64,000 bases of DNA from Streptomyces sp. NBC_01214 (lineage in GTDB: Bacteria > Actinomycetota > Actinomycetes > Streptomycetales > Streptomycetaceae). The stretch lies in contig NZ_JAPEOS010000001.1 of assembly GCF_026340975.1 (NCBI RefSeq), positions 5,055,001-5,119,000 of the forward strand, read 5' to 3'. The notes under the pieces were generated by a model. That model was given only the letters and a program-made list of their open reading frames with translations, was not told the DNA's origin and did no database searches. Made by a program: the position numbers and the translations under genes. Positions 17,959-27,750 of the stretch are shown in pieces (within the stretch, counting starts at the first letter, position 1; every line of letters begins with the position of its first letter).

Positions 17959-18498
17959 CTACACCCAGGTGTAGTTCGCGTCGGTGACGGCGTCCAGGGC
18001 CGCGTTGGTGACGGCGGAGTGCGGGTCGGTGAGGGCGGCGAGGGCGGGGCCGATGGGCGGGAAGATGGGTAGCTCGGCGGTCTTGCGGTAGTCGATCCAC
18101 TCGATGACGCCGACCTGGTGGCTGCCATCGGGGAGCTCGTCCAGTTCCTGTTCGGCGAGGGTCGCGCGGATGTCGGGGCTGATGTGGAAGCGGTAGATCA
18201 GGTGGAGTTTGCGGGGCGGCGGGGTGGGGCCCGGGCGGGTCACGCGCTGGTCGACGACCCACATCAGGTCCCCGCCTTCTGCCGCGGCCGTGTCTAGGCC
18301 GAGTTCTTCGTCGAGTTCGCGGGCGAGGGCGGCGACGAGGTCTTCGCCGTGTTCGACGTTGCCGCCGGGCGGGGTGTAGTGGGTGGAGTTGGCGCGGTCG
18401 CGGCGGATGAGGGCGACGTCGTCGCCGCAGAACACCAGCGCCCCGGTCCGGATCTTGATCCGGGAGAACGGGGCGGGTGTGGCAGGGGTGTTCATCAT
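17959..18498 (-). CDS. Nudix hydrolase
   Basis: A 179-residue protein with a complete Nudix box: G-x5-E-x7-REL-x-EE-x-GL, read as GGNVEHGED...ARELDEELGL at about residues 46-69. Such enzymes hydrolyse nucleoside diphosphates linked to another moiety; the substrate cannot be told from sequence. RKLHLIYRFHISPDI forms the expected following strands. The start is the ATG at 18498, with a second ATG directly after. It is convergent with the hypothetical frame at 17.5-17.9 kb. Confidence 0.85.
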   Translation of the reverse strand: MMNTPATPAPFSRIKIRTGALVFCGDDVALIRRDRANSTHYTPPGGNVEHGEDLVAALARELDEELGLDTAAAEGGDLMWVVDQRVTRPGPTPPPRKLHLIYRFHISPDIRATLAEQELDELPDGSHQVGVIEWIDYRKTAELPIFPPIGPALAALTDPHSAVTNAALDAVTDANYTWV

Positions 18499-18516
18499 GG
18501 CTGCCAGTATTCCGGA

Positions 18517-18540
18517 GGGATCCGGGATCCGGGATCCGGG
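18517..18540. repeat. (GGGATCC)3 tandem repeat
   Basis: Three perfect copies of the 7-mer GGGATCC plus a partial fourth lie upstream of the Nudix gene start. The array contains overlapping BamHI-type palindromes. It is probably a slippage product. Confidence 0.7.
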
Positions 18541-18679
18541 CGGGCTGTGCCCCGAGTTCACCCGTCCGGAACCGGACACCGTGTCCGCTTACGGGCGGTC
18601 AGGTGGCTGGTAGGCCCGGCAGGGCGAATGCCTTGCGCCCCCCTCGGTCGCTTGCTGAGCCTCGATCCGGGGTTGTCGC

Positions 18680-19273
18680 TCAGATGAGGAAGGCCGGCAG
18701 GCGCTGGTTCACGACTTCGTCGCGGGGGAGGAACAGACCGAATCGGGTCTCTATGAGCGCCAGTGTATGGCGGTCGCGGTCGAGGTAGGACTCGCCGTCC
18801 GGTCGTGCATACTCGCCGTCCGGGTGCAGCACACCAGCCGCTATCAGCTCCGGCAGCAGCAGGTCCGGCTGCTCACCCCATCGCCAGACTTCTTCGCCGA
18901 TTCCGAAACTGCAGACGTCCGCACCGTCCCTGGCGTAGGAGAACATCGCCGGCGGATGATCCGGGGAAGGATCCAGGTGGATGGCTTCCACGCCGTTCCG
19001 GGAGATCTCCACCAGCCTGTCACCCCCGTCGCCCATGCCGTATTCAACGGCAAAGGCCCAGCCACCGCAGGCACCGACCCGCACGACGTCATCGTCGTCA
19101 GTCGCAAGGTCCAGAACCATGTTCCATGCCTCTGTGTCCGTGATCGGGGGCACGACGGAACCCGGCGTGCCGCCCATCCGCACGCCCAGCTCCTGCGGGC
19201 CGATGCCGCGCGCGAAGACCACGCCGTGCTGCCAGTCGCCCTGATCCACAAGCCACTGAATGCCGCCACTCAT
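18680..19273 (-). CDS. DUF6461-like protein
   Basis: A 197-residue acidic cytoplasmic protein. The N-terminal segment IQWLVDQGDWQHGVVFARGI followed by GPQELGVRMGG matches the conserved opening of DUF6461 proteins, abundant in Streptomyces and of unknown function. A central GGWAFAVEYG motif and ICSFGIGEE-like strands follow. The ATG at 19273 follows GGGAGG. Relatives often sit near toxin or immunity genes, which is only suggestive here. Confidence 0.65.
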   Translation of the reverse strand: MSGGIQWLVDQGDWQHGVVFARGIGPQELGVRMGGTPGSVVPPITDTEAWNMVLDLATDDDDVVRVGACGGWAFAVEYGMGDGGDRLVEISRNGVEAIHLDPSPDHPPAMFSYARDGADVCSFGIGEEVWRWGEQPDLLLPELIAAGVLHPDGEYARPDGESYLDRDRHTLALIETRFGLFLPRDEVVNQRLPAFLI

Positions 19274-19969
19274 GGCGCCTCCCCCCTCACGGGCACAGAT
19301 CGTCCCTCCATCCGCACCCACCGAAGTGATCACCCTAGTCGGCAGGACCGACAGGGCCGCATACGAGGATTGATCGCCTGGCCCCACCAGGGCGATCAAC
19401 CTTCGCTGTCACGAAAGGACCCGTCACGGGCCTTCGATGGCCCGCGCTCAAGCTGCGCCGGCGCTGGACAACGGCATCAGTCGTAGCCAGTTGGCGCCTG
19501 TGGGTTGGGCGGCGGTTACCAGTCGCGGATAGAGCCCACGCCTTCGATCAGCGCCGCGCGTGCGGCGGTCAGGTCGCGGCTGGCGGCTGTCTGGGTTCGT
19601 CCGCCAGGAAGTCCAGGGCGTCGAACAGCTCCTCACGTTCCACGGTCTCGATGAAGGGTGAGCTGCTGTCCAACGCGTTGTACGTGCGGGCACCCTGCCG
19701 GTCCGCACTCCCTCGCGCAGCGGCGCCAGCGTGTGCCCCGGGACCGGACGGGTCCTTCGGGACGGAGGGCTCGGCCGGCCGGTCAAGCGGGGGCGGAGCG
19801 GGTGGACCGGTGCCGACCGGGGCATCCTGGTCGGCACCGTACGGAAGGGGACCGGTTCGGCACCGGGAGTGACACGGAAGGTGGTTCCAGCGCTGAAGGG
19901 CATGGGGTGCCCTCTCGAGTGCGTCCCCGGCATCAGTCGCTCCGCTTCCCGATCCAGAGGCCACCACGC
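19274..19969. other. Gap with a possible gene remnant
   Basis: On the minus strand around 19590-19700 a frame reads ALDSSSPFIETVEREELFDA then LDFLADEP, which looks coding. It has no matching start and its upstream part loses bias, so it is probably a remnant. The rest holds the promoter of the membrane-protein gene at 19970. Confidence 0.35.
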
Positions 19970-20527
19970 ATGCACCCACCCTTCGGCATCCCAGATCCGG
20001 ACACGATGGAGCTCTTCCCAGGTGATATCGCTGCGTACGGCACGGCGCAGGTGCCGCCGGTCCCGGCCGCCGCCGAAGCCCCCGTCTTCGTCGACACGTC
20101 GGGGCGCAGACAGCGCCGGGTGCGTCGCTGGGGCTACCTGCTGGTGGTACCGGCCGTCGCCTATGTCGTGCTGCTCATGAGCACCCTGCTGGGCGGCCCC
20201 ACCTTCCAGTCACCTTTGCTGCCCTCCGCCCAGGCTCCCCACACCCCCGTGCCCGGGGGCACGCCAGGGACCGGCACCGCCAGCCCCTCCACCCGTGGTC
20301 CGGCGAGCAGCAGCACACGCCCCGCCCCGGCAGCCTCGCACAGTGGCGCCGCACCTGCCCCGGCCGCCGCGACCGTGACCGACAAGAGGACGCCCAGCAC
20401 CGGGCAGGGTCCGACGAAGGCCGCGACCGGACCGGCAGACCCGGCTCCGTCGCCTCGCGGCGGCGGCCGCGGCCGCGTCACCGCTCCCCCCGGCCAGGGT
20501 GGCGGCAAGCCCACCGGCCGTCCCTGA
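19970..20527 (+). CDS. Single-pass membrane protein, MatA-like partner
   Basis: A 185-residue protein: a polar 50-residue N-terminus, one membrane helix (YLLVVPAVAYVVLLMSTLL at about 58-76), then a long Pro/Ala/Ser/Thr-rich extracytoplasmic tail. It directly precedes, and overlaps by 29 bases, a bifunctional deacetylase/glycosyltransferase gene. This arrangement resembles the Streptomyces matAB locus, whose poly-N-acetylglucosamine-type glycan glues pellets together. That assignment is inferred from gene order. Confidence 0.65.
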   Translation: MHPPFGIPDPDTMELFPGDIAAYGTAQVPPVPAAAEAPVFVDTSGRRQRRVRRWGYLLVVPAVAYVVLLMSTLLGGPTFQSPLLPSAQAPHTPVPGGTPGTGTASPSTRGPASSSTRPAPAASHSGAAPAPAAATVTDKRTPSTGQGPTKAATGPADPAPSPRGGGRGRVTAPPGQGGGKPTGRP

Positions 20528-22970
20528 GCCAGCCACGTCCGTCACGCCGGACAGGCCCAGCACAGAGCACACAGCCGGCACCGCACCGCCCCACGCAGCA
20601 GGCAGGAAGTCCCACCCCTTGTCGAAGAACCGTCGCCGCCGCCCCCGCGGCAGGCACAGCACCGTACGCAACGTCCCCCTGCGCACCCACTGGCTGTTGC
20701 TGACCACCCTCGTGCTCACCCTTTCGGCGGCGCTGCTCCTCCAGGGCTACACCCAGCACCTGTTCGACTCCACCCCCGACGGGGCTCACCGTGAGCAAGG
20801 CCCGGGGACGTCCGTGCCGGCGGGGATCAGCTCCGGCGGGCCGGTGATCGAGGGGGAGGCGGCCCGCACCGCTGCCCCGGCGGCCCGCACGATCGCCCTG
20901 ACCTTCGACGACGGCCCCGACCCCGTCTGGACCCCGAAGATCCTCGACGTGCTGCGCCGCAACGCCGTGCCCGCGACCTTCTTCACCGTCGGCACCCGGG
21001 TCGCCGAGAATCCCGACCTCGCCCGCCGGATCGTCGACGAGGGCCACCAGATCGGCCTGCACAGCTTCACCCACACCGATCTCGGCGCCGCGTCCGCCTG
21101 GCGGCGTTCCCTGGAACTGCGCGAGACCCAGCTCGTCATCGCCGGCGCCACCGGCGTCACTACGCCGCTGCTGCGCCCGCCGTACTCCTCCACCGGCAAG
21201 GCGCTCGACGACGCCGACTGGAGCGCCGTCGTCCAGGCCGGGCAGGAGGGGTACCTGACCGTCCTGACGACCCTGGACAGCGAGGACTGGCGACGCCCGG
21301 GCGTGGAACAGATCCTCGCCGGCGCCACGCCCAAGGACACCGCCGGGCAGATCGTGCTCCTGCACGATGCGGGCGGAGACCGCACGCAGACGGTCGCCGC
21401 GCTCGAAGAGCTCGTGCCGCGGCTGAAGGCCTCCGGCTGGACGTTCGCCACGGTGGGCGATGCGGTCGCCCTCCGGGGGGTCGTGCAGCCCGCCGCGACC
21501 ACAGACCGGTGGCAGGGCCTCGCCCTGATCACCGCGATCCGTACCAGTGACTGGATCCTCGAAGCCCTCTCGTGGCTGCTGTGGGCAGCGGGCGCGATCA
21601 GCCTGCTGCGTGCGGTCGCCGTCTTCGTTGCCGCACGCCGGCACGTACGGATGCGCCGAAAGCCCTGGGGCGCTCCGGTCACCGAACCCGTGAGCGTCAT
21701 CGTCCCCGCCTACAACGAGAGCGCCGGCATCGAGGCGGCCGTCCGCTCCCTCGTGGCCTCCGACCACCAACTCGAGGTCATCGTCGTCGACGACGGCTCC
21801 ACGGACGGCACCGCCGACATCGTCGAAGCCCTCCGGTTGCCCGGCGTGCGGGTCATCCGGCAGCAGAACGCCGGAAAGCCGGCCGCCCTCAACACGGGTA
21901 TCGCGGCCGCCTCCTGCAATCTGCTCGTCATGGTCGACGGCGACACCGTCTTCGAACCGGACGCCGTCCGCATGCTCGTCCAGCCCTTCGCCCACCGCCG
22001 GGTGGGCGCGGTCTCCGGCAACGCCAAGGTGGTCAACCGGGGAGGGCTGCTCGGACGCTGGCAGCACATCGAGTACGTCGTCGGCTTCAACCTCGACCGC
22101 CGTCTGTTCGACCTCGCCGAGTGCATGCCCACCGTGCCCGGCGCCGTCGGCGCGTTCCGCCGCGAGGCACTGCTGCGGGTCGGCGGTGTCAGCGACACCA
22201 CCCTCGCCGAGGACACCGACCTCACCATGGCCCTGTGCCGGGACGGCTGGCGCGTTGTCTACGAGGAGCGGGCCAAGGCCTGGACGGAAGCGCCCGCCTC
22301 GCTCGGTGCCCTGTGGAAGCAGCGCTACCGGTGGTGCTACGGCACCCTCCAGGCCATGTGGAAGCATCGGGGCGCCCTCGCCCAGCGGGGGCAGGCCGGC
22401 AAGCTCGGGCGACGCGGTCTGGTCTACCTGCTGATGTTCCAGGTCCTGCTGCCCCTGCTCGCGCCCGTCGTGGACGTCTTCGCCGTCTACGGCCTGGTCT
22501 TCCTCGACCCCCTGCGCATCCTCGGCCTGTGGACGGCGTTCCTGCTCCTCCAGGTCCTGATGGGCCTGTACGCGTTCCGCCTGGACGGGGAGCGGCCGGG
22601 CCCGCTGTGGAGCCTGCCGCTGCAACAGTTCGTCTACCGCCAGCTCATGTACCTGGTGGTGATCCAGTCCGTCTTCACCGCCGTCGCCGGCTCCCGGCTG
22701 CGCTGGCAGCGGATGGAGCGCTACGGCAGCCTGCATGTACCCGCCACCCCCTCCGAGCCGCTGACCGCGGTGCCGCCCCGGCCCTCCGACCCTTCGTACG
22801 GCCGCCCGCCCGCGCCCGGGGCGCCGCAGGTTGCCGGGGCCTGGGACGGTCCCGCGGGCGAGCCGCACGGCGGCTACGAGGCGGACCCCGCCTGGGCGCC
22901 CCACGCCTCGGCACCGATCCCGCACAGCCCGCAGGACCACATCTGGCCACAGGTGCACCGCGACCTGTAG
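20499..22970 (+). CDS. Bifunctional polysaccharide deacetylase / GT2 glycosyltransferase
   Basis: An 823-residue membrane protein. An N-terminal membrane helix (about 65-83) is followed by a NodB-type deacetylase with ALTFDDGPD near 133-141, HSFTHTD and LRPPYS. A second membrane segment leads to a family 2 glycosyltransferase with SVIVPAYNES, VVDDGSTDG, MVDGDTVFEPD, AEDTDLT and QRYRW. Three further hydrophobic helices and a proline-rich tail follow. All catalytic motifs are intact. The fusion resembles MatB, which makes and deacetylates a surface beta-1,6-glucosamine polymer. The long frame starts at GTG 20499, inside the upstream gene; a TTG at 20619 would give a more typical N-terminus. Confidence 0.9.
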   Translation: MAASPPAVPEPATSVTPDRPSTEHTAGTAPPHAAGRKSHPLSKNRRRRPRGRHSTVRNVPLRTHWLLLTTLVLTLSAALLLQGYTQHLFDSTPDGAHREQGPGTSVPAGISSGGPVIEGEAARTAAPAARTIALTFDDGPDPVWTPKILDVLRRNAVPATFFTVGTRVAENPDLARRIVDEGHQIGLHSFTHTDLGAASAWRRSLELRETQLVIAGATGVTTPLLRPPYSSTGKALDDADWSAVVQAGQEGYLTVLTTLDSEDWRRPGVEQILAGATPKDTAGQIVLLHDAGGDRTQTVAALEELVPRLKASGWTFATVGDAVALRGVVQPAATTDRWQGLALITAIRTSDWILEALSWLLWAAGAISLLRAVAVFVAARRHVRMRRKPWGAPVTEPVSVIVPAYNESAGIEAAVRSLVASDHQLEVIVVDDGSTDGTADIVEALRLPGVRVIRQQNAGKPAALNTGIAAASCNLLVMVDGDTVFEPDAVRMLVQPFAHRRVGAVSGNAKVVNRGGLLGRWQHIEYVVGFNLDRRLFDLAECMPTVPGAVGAFRREALLRVGGVSDTTLAEDTDLTMALCRDGWRVVYEERAKAWTEAPASLGALWKQRYRWCYGTLQAMWKHRGALAQRGQAGKLGRRGLVYLLMFQVLLPLLAPVVDVFAVYGLVFLDPLRILGLWTAFLLLQVLMGLYAFRLDGERPGPLWSLPLQQFVYRQLMYLVVIQSVFTAVAGSRLRWQRMERYGSLHVPATPSEPLTAVPPRPSDPSYGRPPAPGAPQVAGAWDGPAGEPHGGYEADPAWAPHASAPIPHSPQDHIWPQVHRDL

Positions 22971-23010
22971 TCCGCAGTCCGCAGTCCGCAGTCCGCAGTC
23001 CGCAGTCCGC
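22971..23010. repeat. (TCCGCAG) tandem repeat
   Basis: Five perfect 7-bp units TCCGCAG and a partial sixth begin at the base after the TAG stop of the deacetylase/glycosyltransferase gene. The array ends before a terminator hairpin. It is non-coding as placed, but indels in it would not affect the protein. Confidence 0.9.
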
Positions 23011-23024
23011 CGGAAGCGGCGGAA

Positions 23025-23054
23025 GCCCCGGCGGGCCCGCCGGCCCGCCGGGGC
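23025..23054. terminator. Bidirectional terminator hairpin
   Basis: A perfect inverted repeat, GCCCCGGCGGG and CCCGCCGGGGC, surrounds an 8-base loop. It lies between two convergent genes ending at 22970 (plus) and 23109 (minus), so it can serve both. It has no U-tract, which is normal for streptomycetes. Confidence 0.75.
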
Positions 23055-23108
23055 GATGTACCACTCCCCGGACGCGGTGTGCACCGAGTCCGGGGAAGGG
23101 CCCGGCCG

Positions 23109-24161
23109 TTACTGGACGCCGGGGATATGCCGGGCCTTGAACGCGGCACGCACGGCATCCGCAGCGTTCGTGCCGTACATCCGCTGGGCGGTCGAAACCG
23201 TCGTCAGGGCCGCGTCCTTGAAGGACGTGTCCGGCGCGAAACCGAACTGGGCGTTGACAATGATGCGGTCAGCGGTCCGGGAGCCCAGGGCGTTGCGGAT
23301 GTCGAAGAGGGCGCGGGACCAGATCTCCCCGTCCGCGTGGACCTCGCCCACCAGGTCGGCGTACACCTTGTTCCCGTCGATGCGGCGCAGGCAGTGCGGG
23401 GCGTCGCTGTAGGAGGCCGCGTCCCAGTCGGCGACGCAGGCCAGGTCGGCCCGCTGCGGCCAGCCGTACGCGGCGTCCGCATGGGCGCCGACCTCGACCG
23501 CCAGGTAGTCACCGAAGGCCTCGCCTATCGCGCCGGCCTCGGGAGAGGAGCCGAAGCCGGGGACCTGCGCGTTGTGCACCGCGTGGCCGTACTCGTGGAC
23601 GATCACCTCGGCGTCCTCGGCGTCGTCGACCCCGCCCTTGCCGAAGCGGATCTCGTCCTTCTTGTCGGTGAAGAAGGAGTTGTCCGCGCCCCACTGGTTG
23701 ATCCGTACGGGCTGCACCCGGTCGTTGGCGCCCCGCAGCTCGGTACCGAAGCCCAGGGACTGGAGGTACTCCTGCGCCTCGTTGACCCAGAAGTAGGCCA
23801 TGACCTGCTCGAACCGGTCGTCGTGACGGGTGTACCCGGCGGCCTCGCCGGTCCTGGCCGAGGGGCCGGTGTCCGAGCGCACGGAGGCCCAGCGGCCGTG
23901 GAGTCCGCCGCCGCCGTCCAGGTTGCGCAGCGCGGCCAGGGCGTACGCGGTGGCGGGGACGACGGAATCGGCGTCCTTGCCGTCGGTGAGTGCCTGGTCG
24001 CCCGTGGCCTGGACGGGGTTGACCATGAAGATCCGGCCCTGCGGCGCGGTGGAGTCGGCCGTCGGGGCCGAGGACTGCGCGGTGGCCGGGCCGGCGAGCG
24101 AGAAGAGCGCCACGGTGGCGGTGGCCGCGGCGAGCAGGCCGCGGGGTGTGCGGCGGGTCAT
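23109..24161 (-). CDS. Secreted fungalysin-like (M36) zinc metalloprotease
   Basis: A 350-residue precursor with a Sec signal (MTRRTPRGLLAAATATVALF, cleavage near ATAQS). The catalytic core is EVIVHEYGHAVHN, an HEXXH zinc motif, with the third ligand in GEAFGDYLA about 30 residues later. That spacing fits M36 and related gluzincins, though the protein lacks the long propeptide of fungal enzymes. The second of two close ATGs (24161) is chosen because GGAGG lies six bases upstream. It is presumably an extracellular protease. Confidence 0.8.
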   Translation of the reverse strand: MTRRTPRGLLAAATATVALFSLAGPATAQSSAPTADSTAPQGRIFMVNPVQATGDQALTDGKDADSVVPATAYALAALRNLDGGGGLHGRWASVRSDTGPSARTGEAAGYTRHDDRFEQVMAYFWVNEAQEYLQSLGFGTELRGANDRVQPVRINQWGADNSFFTDKKDEIRFGKGGVDDAEDAEVIVHEYGHAVHNAQVPGFGSSPEAGAIGEAFGDYLAVEVGAHADAAYGWPQRADLACVADWDAASYSDAPHCLRRIDGNKVYADLVGEVHADGEIWSRALFDIRNALGSRTADRIIVNAQFGFAPDTSFKDAALTTVSTAQRMYGTNAADAVRAAFKARHIPGVQ

Positions 24162-24479
24162 GGACATCCTCCGGGGTGGGAAGGCGTGGTGGGGAAAGAA
24201 AACGGGTGGGGCGGGCGTGATCCTCGCCCACCGGCACCCGGCTTGAACAGACCCTGACAAGGTCCGGATCGGCCCCACCTGCCCAGCCGTCCCCGGGCCG
24301 CCCGCCGGACACGCCGCCGTGCCCACCGCCGACGGCGTACGAACCGCTCCTGATGCCCCGACAACTCGTCGTCCCCACACGGCGATTATCGGACCGCATG
24401 CCGATTGTGGGCTGCGTCACGTACCGCCAGAGTGGCCCGCCTCACGTCGGGACACCCAGCACGAGCGGAAGAGGACGAC

Positions 24480-26053
24480 ATGTCCAACGGTTCCACCGGC
24501 ACCCCCCGATCCACCCGGGCGGCTCGCCCCGCAGGCGAGGTCCAGCGCCTCAAGGCCAACTCCGTCGGCCTGGTCGGCGTCGTCTTCATGGCCGTCGCCA
24601 CCGCCGCCCCCATCACCGCCAGACCGGCAATCTCCCCATCGCGGTCGGCTTCGGCAACGGAACCGGCGCCCCCGCCGGGTACCTCTTCGCCACCGTCGTC
24701 CTCACCGTCTTCGCGGTCGGCTACGTGGCCATGGCCAAGCGCATCACCGCCGCGGGCGCCTTCTACGGGTACATCTCCCACGGACTCGGCCGGATCGCCG
24801 GCATGGCCTCCGGCATGCTCGCCGTCCTCGCGTACGTCGTCTTCGAGGCCTCGATCGTCGGCGTCTTCTCCTACTTCGCCCGCACCACGGTCCAGGACCA
24901 GCTCGGCGTCGACCTCCCCTGGGTGCTGTACGCGGCCGGGATGCTCGCCGTCACCGCCGGCCTCGCCCACTTCGACATCAACCTGACCGCCAAGGCACTC
25001 GGCGTGATGCTGGTCGCCGAGATCGCGGTCCTGTTCGCCGTCGCCACCGCCGTACTGGTCTCCGGCGGCGGCCCCGACGGGATCCCCCTCGAGCCGGTCG
25101 ACCCCCGGAACGCCTTCACCGGTACCTCCGCCGGCCTCGGCCTCTTCTTCGCCTTCTGGTCCTGGGTCGGCTTCGAGTCCACCGCCATGTACGGCGAGGA
25201 GTCCCGCGACCCCAAGCGGGTCATTCCCAAGGCCACGCTCATCTCCGTCGTCGGAGTCGGCCTCTTCTACATCTACGTCTCCTGGATGACCATCGCCGGC
25301 AACGGCCTGACCGGGTCCGTGGAACTGTCCGCCTCCGCCAACCCCCTCGACCTCTTCTTCGCCCCCACCCGGCACTTCATCGGCGCATGGGCCGTGGACG
25401 CCTTCCAATGGCTACTGCTCACCGGCTCGTTCGCCTGCGGGATGGCCTTCCACCAGTGCGCCGCCCGCTACCTGTACGCCGTCGGCCGCGAGCGCTTCCT
25501 GCACCCGGCGCTCGGCCGGACCCACCCGCGCCACGGCTCCCCGCACGTCGCCTCCGTCGTCCAGACCGTCATCGCGGTAACCCTGGTCGCAGGCTTCTGG
25601 CTCACCGGCCAGGACCCGTACCTGCACCTGTACACGCTGCTGGCGATCCTGGGGACCATGGCGATCCTGATCGTCCAGACCCTGTGCTCCTTCGCCGTCA
25701 TCGGCTACTTCCGCCGCAACCACCCCGAGGACCGGCACTGGTTCAGGACCTTCACCGCGCCCCTGCTCGGTGGGATCGCGATGACCGTCGTCGTGGTCCT
25801 GCTTGTCGTCAACATGGAGACCGCGGCCGGTGCCGCCGCCGACTCCGTCTTCTTCAAGCTGATCCCCTGGATCGTCGGCGCCGTCTTCTTCGGCGGACTG
25901 GGCCTCGGCCTGTGGCTCAAGGCCAAGGCGCCCGAGCGCTACGAGGTCATCGGCCGCATTGTCCTGGAGGACGCCGCCGAGCGTGCCGACGACGACACCG
26001 CCCCCGGTTCCGACGGCACCACCGGCCTCTCCCCGTTCCATGCGGACGTCTGA
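24480..26053 (+). pseudogene. APC-family amino acid permease with one-base frameshift
   Basis: The first 45 residues (MSNGSTGTP... to AVATAAPIT) are in one frame with GAGGACGAC before the ATG at 24480. The remaining 475 residues (GNLPIAVGFGNG... with about 12 membrane helices) are in another. The break lies at 24617-24625, where losing one base turns an expected ATGACCGGCAAT into AGACCGGCAAT. Everything else is intact, so a sequencing error or very recent mutation is likely. It sits just upstream of a flavin amine oxidase, suggesting an amine or amino acid uptake-and-oxidation pair. Confidence 0.85.
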
Positions 26054-26118
26054 TCCGCGTACGCCTGATCCACGAACGCCCGGCCCGCAGTCGCCCACTC
26101 CGCGAAGGAGCCCCCGCC

Positions 26119-27750
26119 ATGGCCCGTACGCCCCTCATGCACGCACTCCGCCGGCTCACCGCCGAACACGCCGCCGCCCACCGCCTGCGTCTGCCCGTCG
26201 CCGACGTGCGCGGCCTCGGCCGCCGGGAGCTTATGCGGCGGGCGGCCGCCCTCGGCCTCGGCACCGCCGTGGCGGGCGTCGCCGCCGCCCCGGCCCGCGC
26301 CGCCACCCCCGCCCTCGACGGCAAAAGGCCCCAGCGGGCCCGCGTCGCGGTGGTCGGTGCGGGCATCGCCGGCCTCACCGCCGCCCTCACCCTCCAGGAC
26401 GCGGGCATCCCGTGCACCGTCTACGAAGCCAACCGCGACCGCGTCGGCGGCCGGATCTGGACGCAGCGCGACCACTGGGCGTACGGGCAGACCTCCGAGG
26501 TGGGCGGCGAACTGATCGACACCAGCCACAAGAAGATGTTGGAACTCTGCCGCCGCTTCGGCCTCCCGACCGAGGACTTCCTCGGCGGCGGCCCCAACGG
26601 GGCCGAGGAGGTCCTGTGGTTCAACGGCACCTACTACTCCCGCACCCGAGCCGACGAGGACTTCAAGGCCGTCTACCAGCAGCTGCACCGCGACCTCCAG
26701 GACTCCGGCGAGGTGTCCTGGAACTCCACCACCCCCGTCGGCACGGCCCTGGACAACATGACCCTTTACGAGTGGATCGAGAGCCGGGTCCCCGGCGGGC
26801 ACGACTCCCCGCTCGGCCGCTTCATCGACGTGGCCTACAACGTCGAGTACGGGGCCGACACCACCGACCAGTCCGCCCTCGCCCTGGTCCTGCTGATGGG
26901 CTACCAGCCCAACCCCGGGAACTTCAACGTCTGGGGCCTGTCCAACGAGCGCTACCACATCGTCGGCGGCAACGACCAGCTGCCGAACGCCATTGCCGCG
27001 GCCCTGCCCTCCGGTTCGATCGTCATGGGCCGCCAGTTGGTCGCCGTGCGCGCCGACACCGACGGCACCCAGACCCTCACCTTCGACGACTCCGGCGCCA
27101 CCCGCACGGTCGTGGCCGACCACACCGTCCTGTGCCTGCCGCTGCCGGTCCTCCAGGGCGTCGACACCTCGGCGGCCGGTTTCGACCCCCTCATGAAGAA
27201 CTTGCTGCGCGACGCCCGGATGGGCGCCTGCACCAAGCTCAACATGCAGTTCACCGGCCGTCCGTGGCGCGGCACTGGCCCCTGGCCCGGCGTGTCGGCG
27301 GGCGACTGCTTCACTGACTCCGAGGTCCAGCAGACCTGGGACACCACCAAGCTCCAGCCCGGCACCGGCGGCATCCTGCTCCAGTACGGCGGCGGGACCC
27401 TGGCGCGCGCCCTGACCCCCGCCACACCGTTCGCCACCGAGTCCGACCCGTACGTGCGGCGGCTCACCGACCGCACGCTGACCGGGATCGACGCGTTCTT
27501 CCCCCGCACCAGGGCCGCATGGACGGGGCGGGCCCAGCTCTCCGCATGGCACCGCAACCCGTACTCGCTGGGCGCGTACTCGTACTGGCCGACCGGCTAC
27601 CTGCACCGGTACGCGAAGTACGAGGGCACCGCGCAGGGCAACGTCCACCTCTCCGGCGAGCACTGCAGCTACGACTTCCAGGGCTTCATGGAGGGCGGTG
27701 CCACCGAGGGCGAACGGGCGGCGCGAGAGGTGATCGCCGCCCTCACCTGA
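26119..27750 (+). CDS. Flavin amine oxidase, Tat-exported
   Basis: A 543-residue FAD enzyme of the monoamine/L-amino acid oxidase family. A Tat-like leader (GRRELMRRAAALGLG, residues 34-48, ending ARAATPA) precedes the dinucleotide-binding GAGIAG at 80-85 and the GGRIW FAD loop. VGGNDQLPNAIAAAL and a C-terminal GEHCSYDFQGFMEGG motif that contacts flavin complete the family signature. GAAGGAG lies eight bases before the ATG at 26119. The substrate is unknown; the adjacent permease fits an amine or amino acid. Confidence 0.9.
   Translation: MARTPLMHALRRLTAEHAAAHRLRLPVADVRGLGRRELMRRAAALGLGTAVAGVAAAPARAATPALDGKRPQRARVAVVGAGIAGLTAALTLQDAGIPCTVYEANRDRVGGRIWTQRDHWAYGQTSEVGGELIDTSHKKMLELCRRFGLPTEDFLGGGPNGAEEVLWFNGTYYSRTRADEDFKAVYQQLHRDLQDSGEVSWNSTTPVGTALDNMTLYEWIESRVPGGHDSPLGRFIDVAYNVEYGADTTDQSALALVLLMGYQPNPGNFNVWGLSNERYHIVGGNDQLPNAIAAALPSGSIVMGRQLVAVRADTDGTQTLTFDDSGATRTVVADHTVLCLPLPVLQGVDTSAAGFDPLMKNLLRDARMGACTKLNMQFTGRPWRGTGPWPGVSAGDCFTDSEVQQTWDTTKLQPGTGGILLQYGGGTLARALTPATPFATESDPYVRRLTDRTLTGIDAFFPRTRAAWTGRAQLSAWHRNPYSLGAYSYWPTGYLHRYAKYEGTAQGNVHLSGEHCSYDFQGFMEGGATEGERAAREVIAALT

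Noticed and set aside
18767..19486. Plus-strand 239-codon frame
   Set aside because: It is antisense to the DUF6461-like gene and carries no recognisable motif.
20478..23084. An 868-codon open frame on the minus strand opposite the deacetylase/glycosyltransferase gene
   Set aside because: It mirrors a motif-rich plus-strand gene; the antisense translation is a Gly/Asp/Val-rich artefact of high G+C third positions.
24319..27750. A single 1143-codon plus-strand frame spanning permease and oxidase
   Set aside because: The first half is an out-of-frame reading of the permease; only the oxidase portion from 26119 is real.
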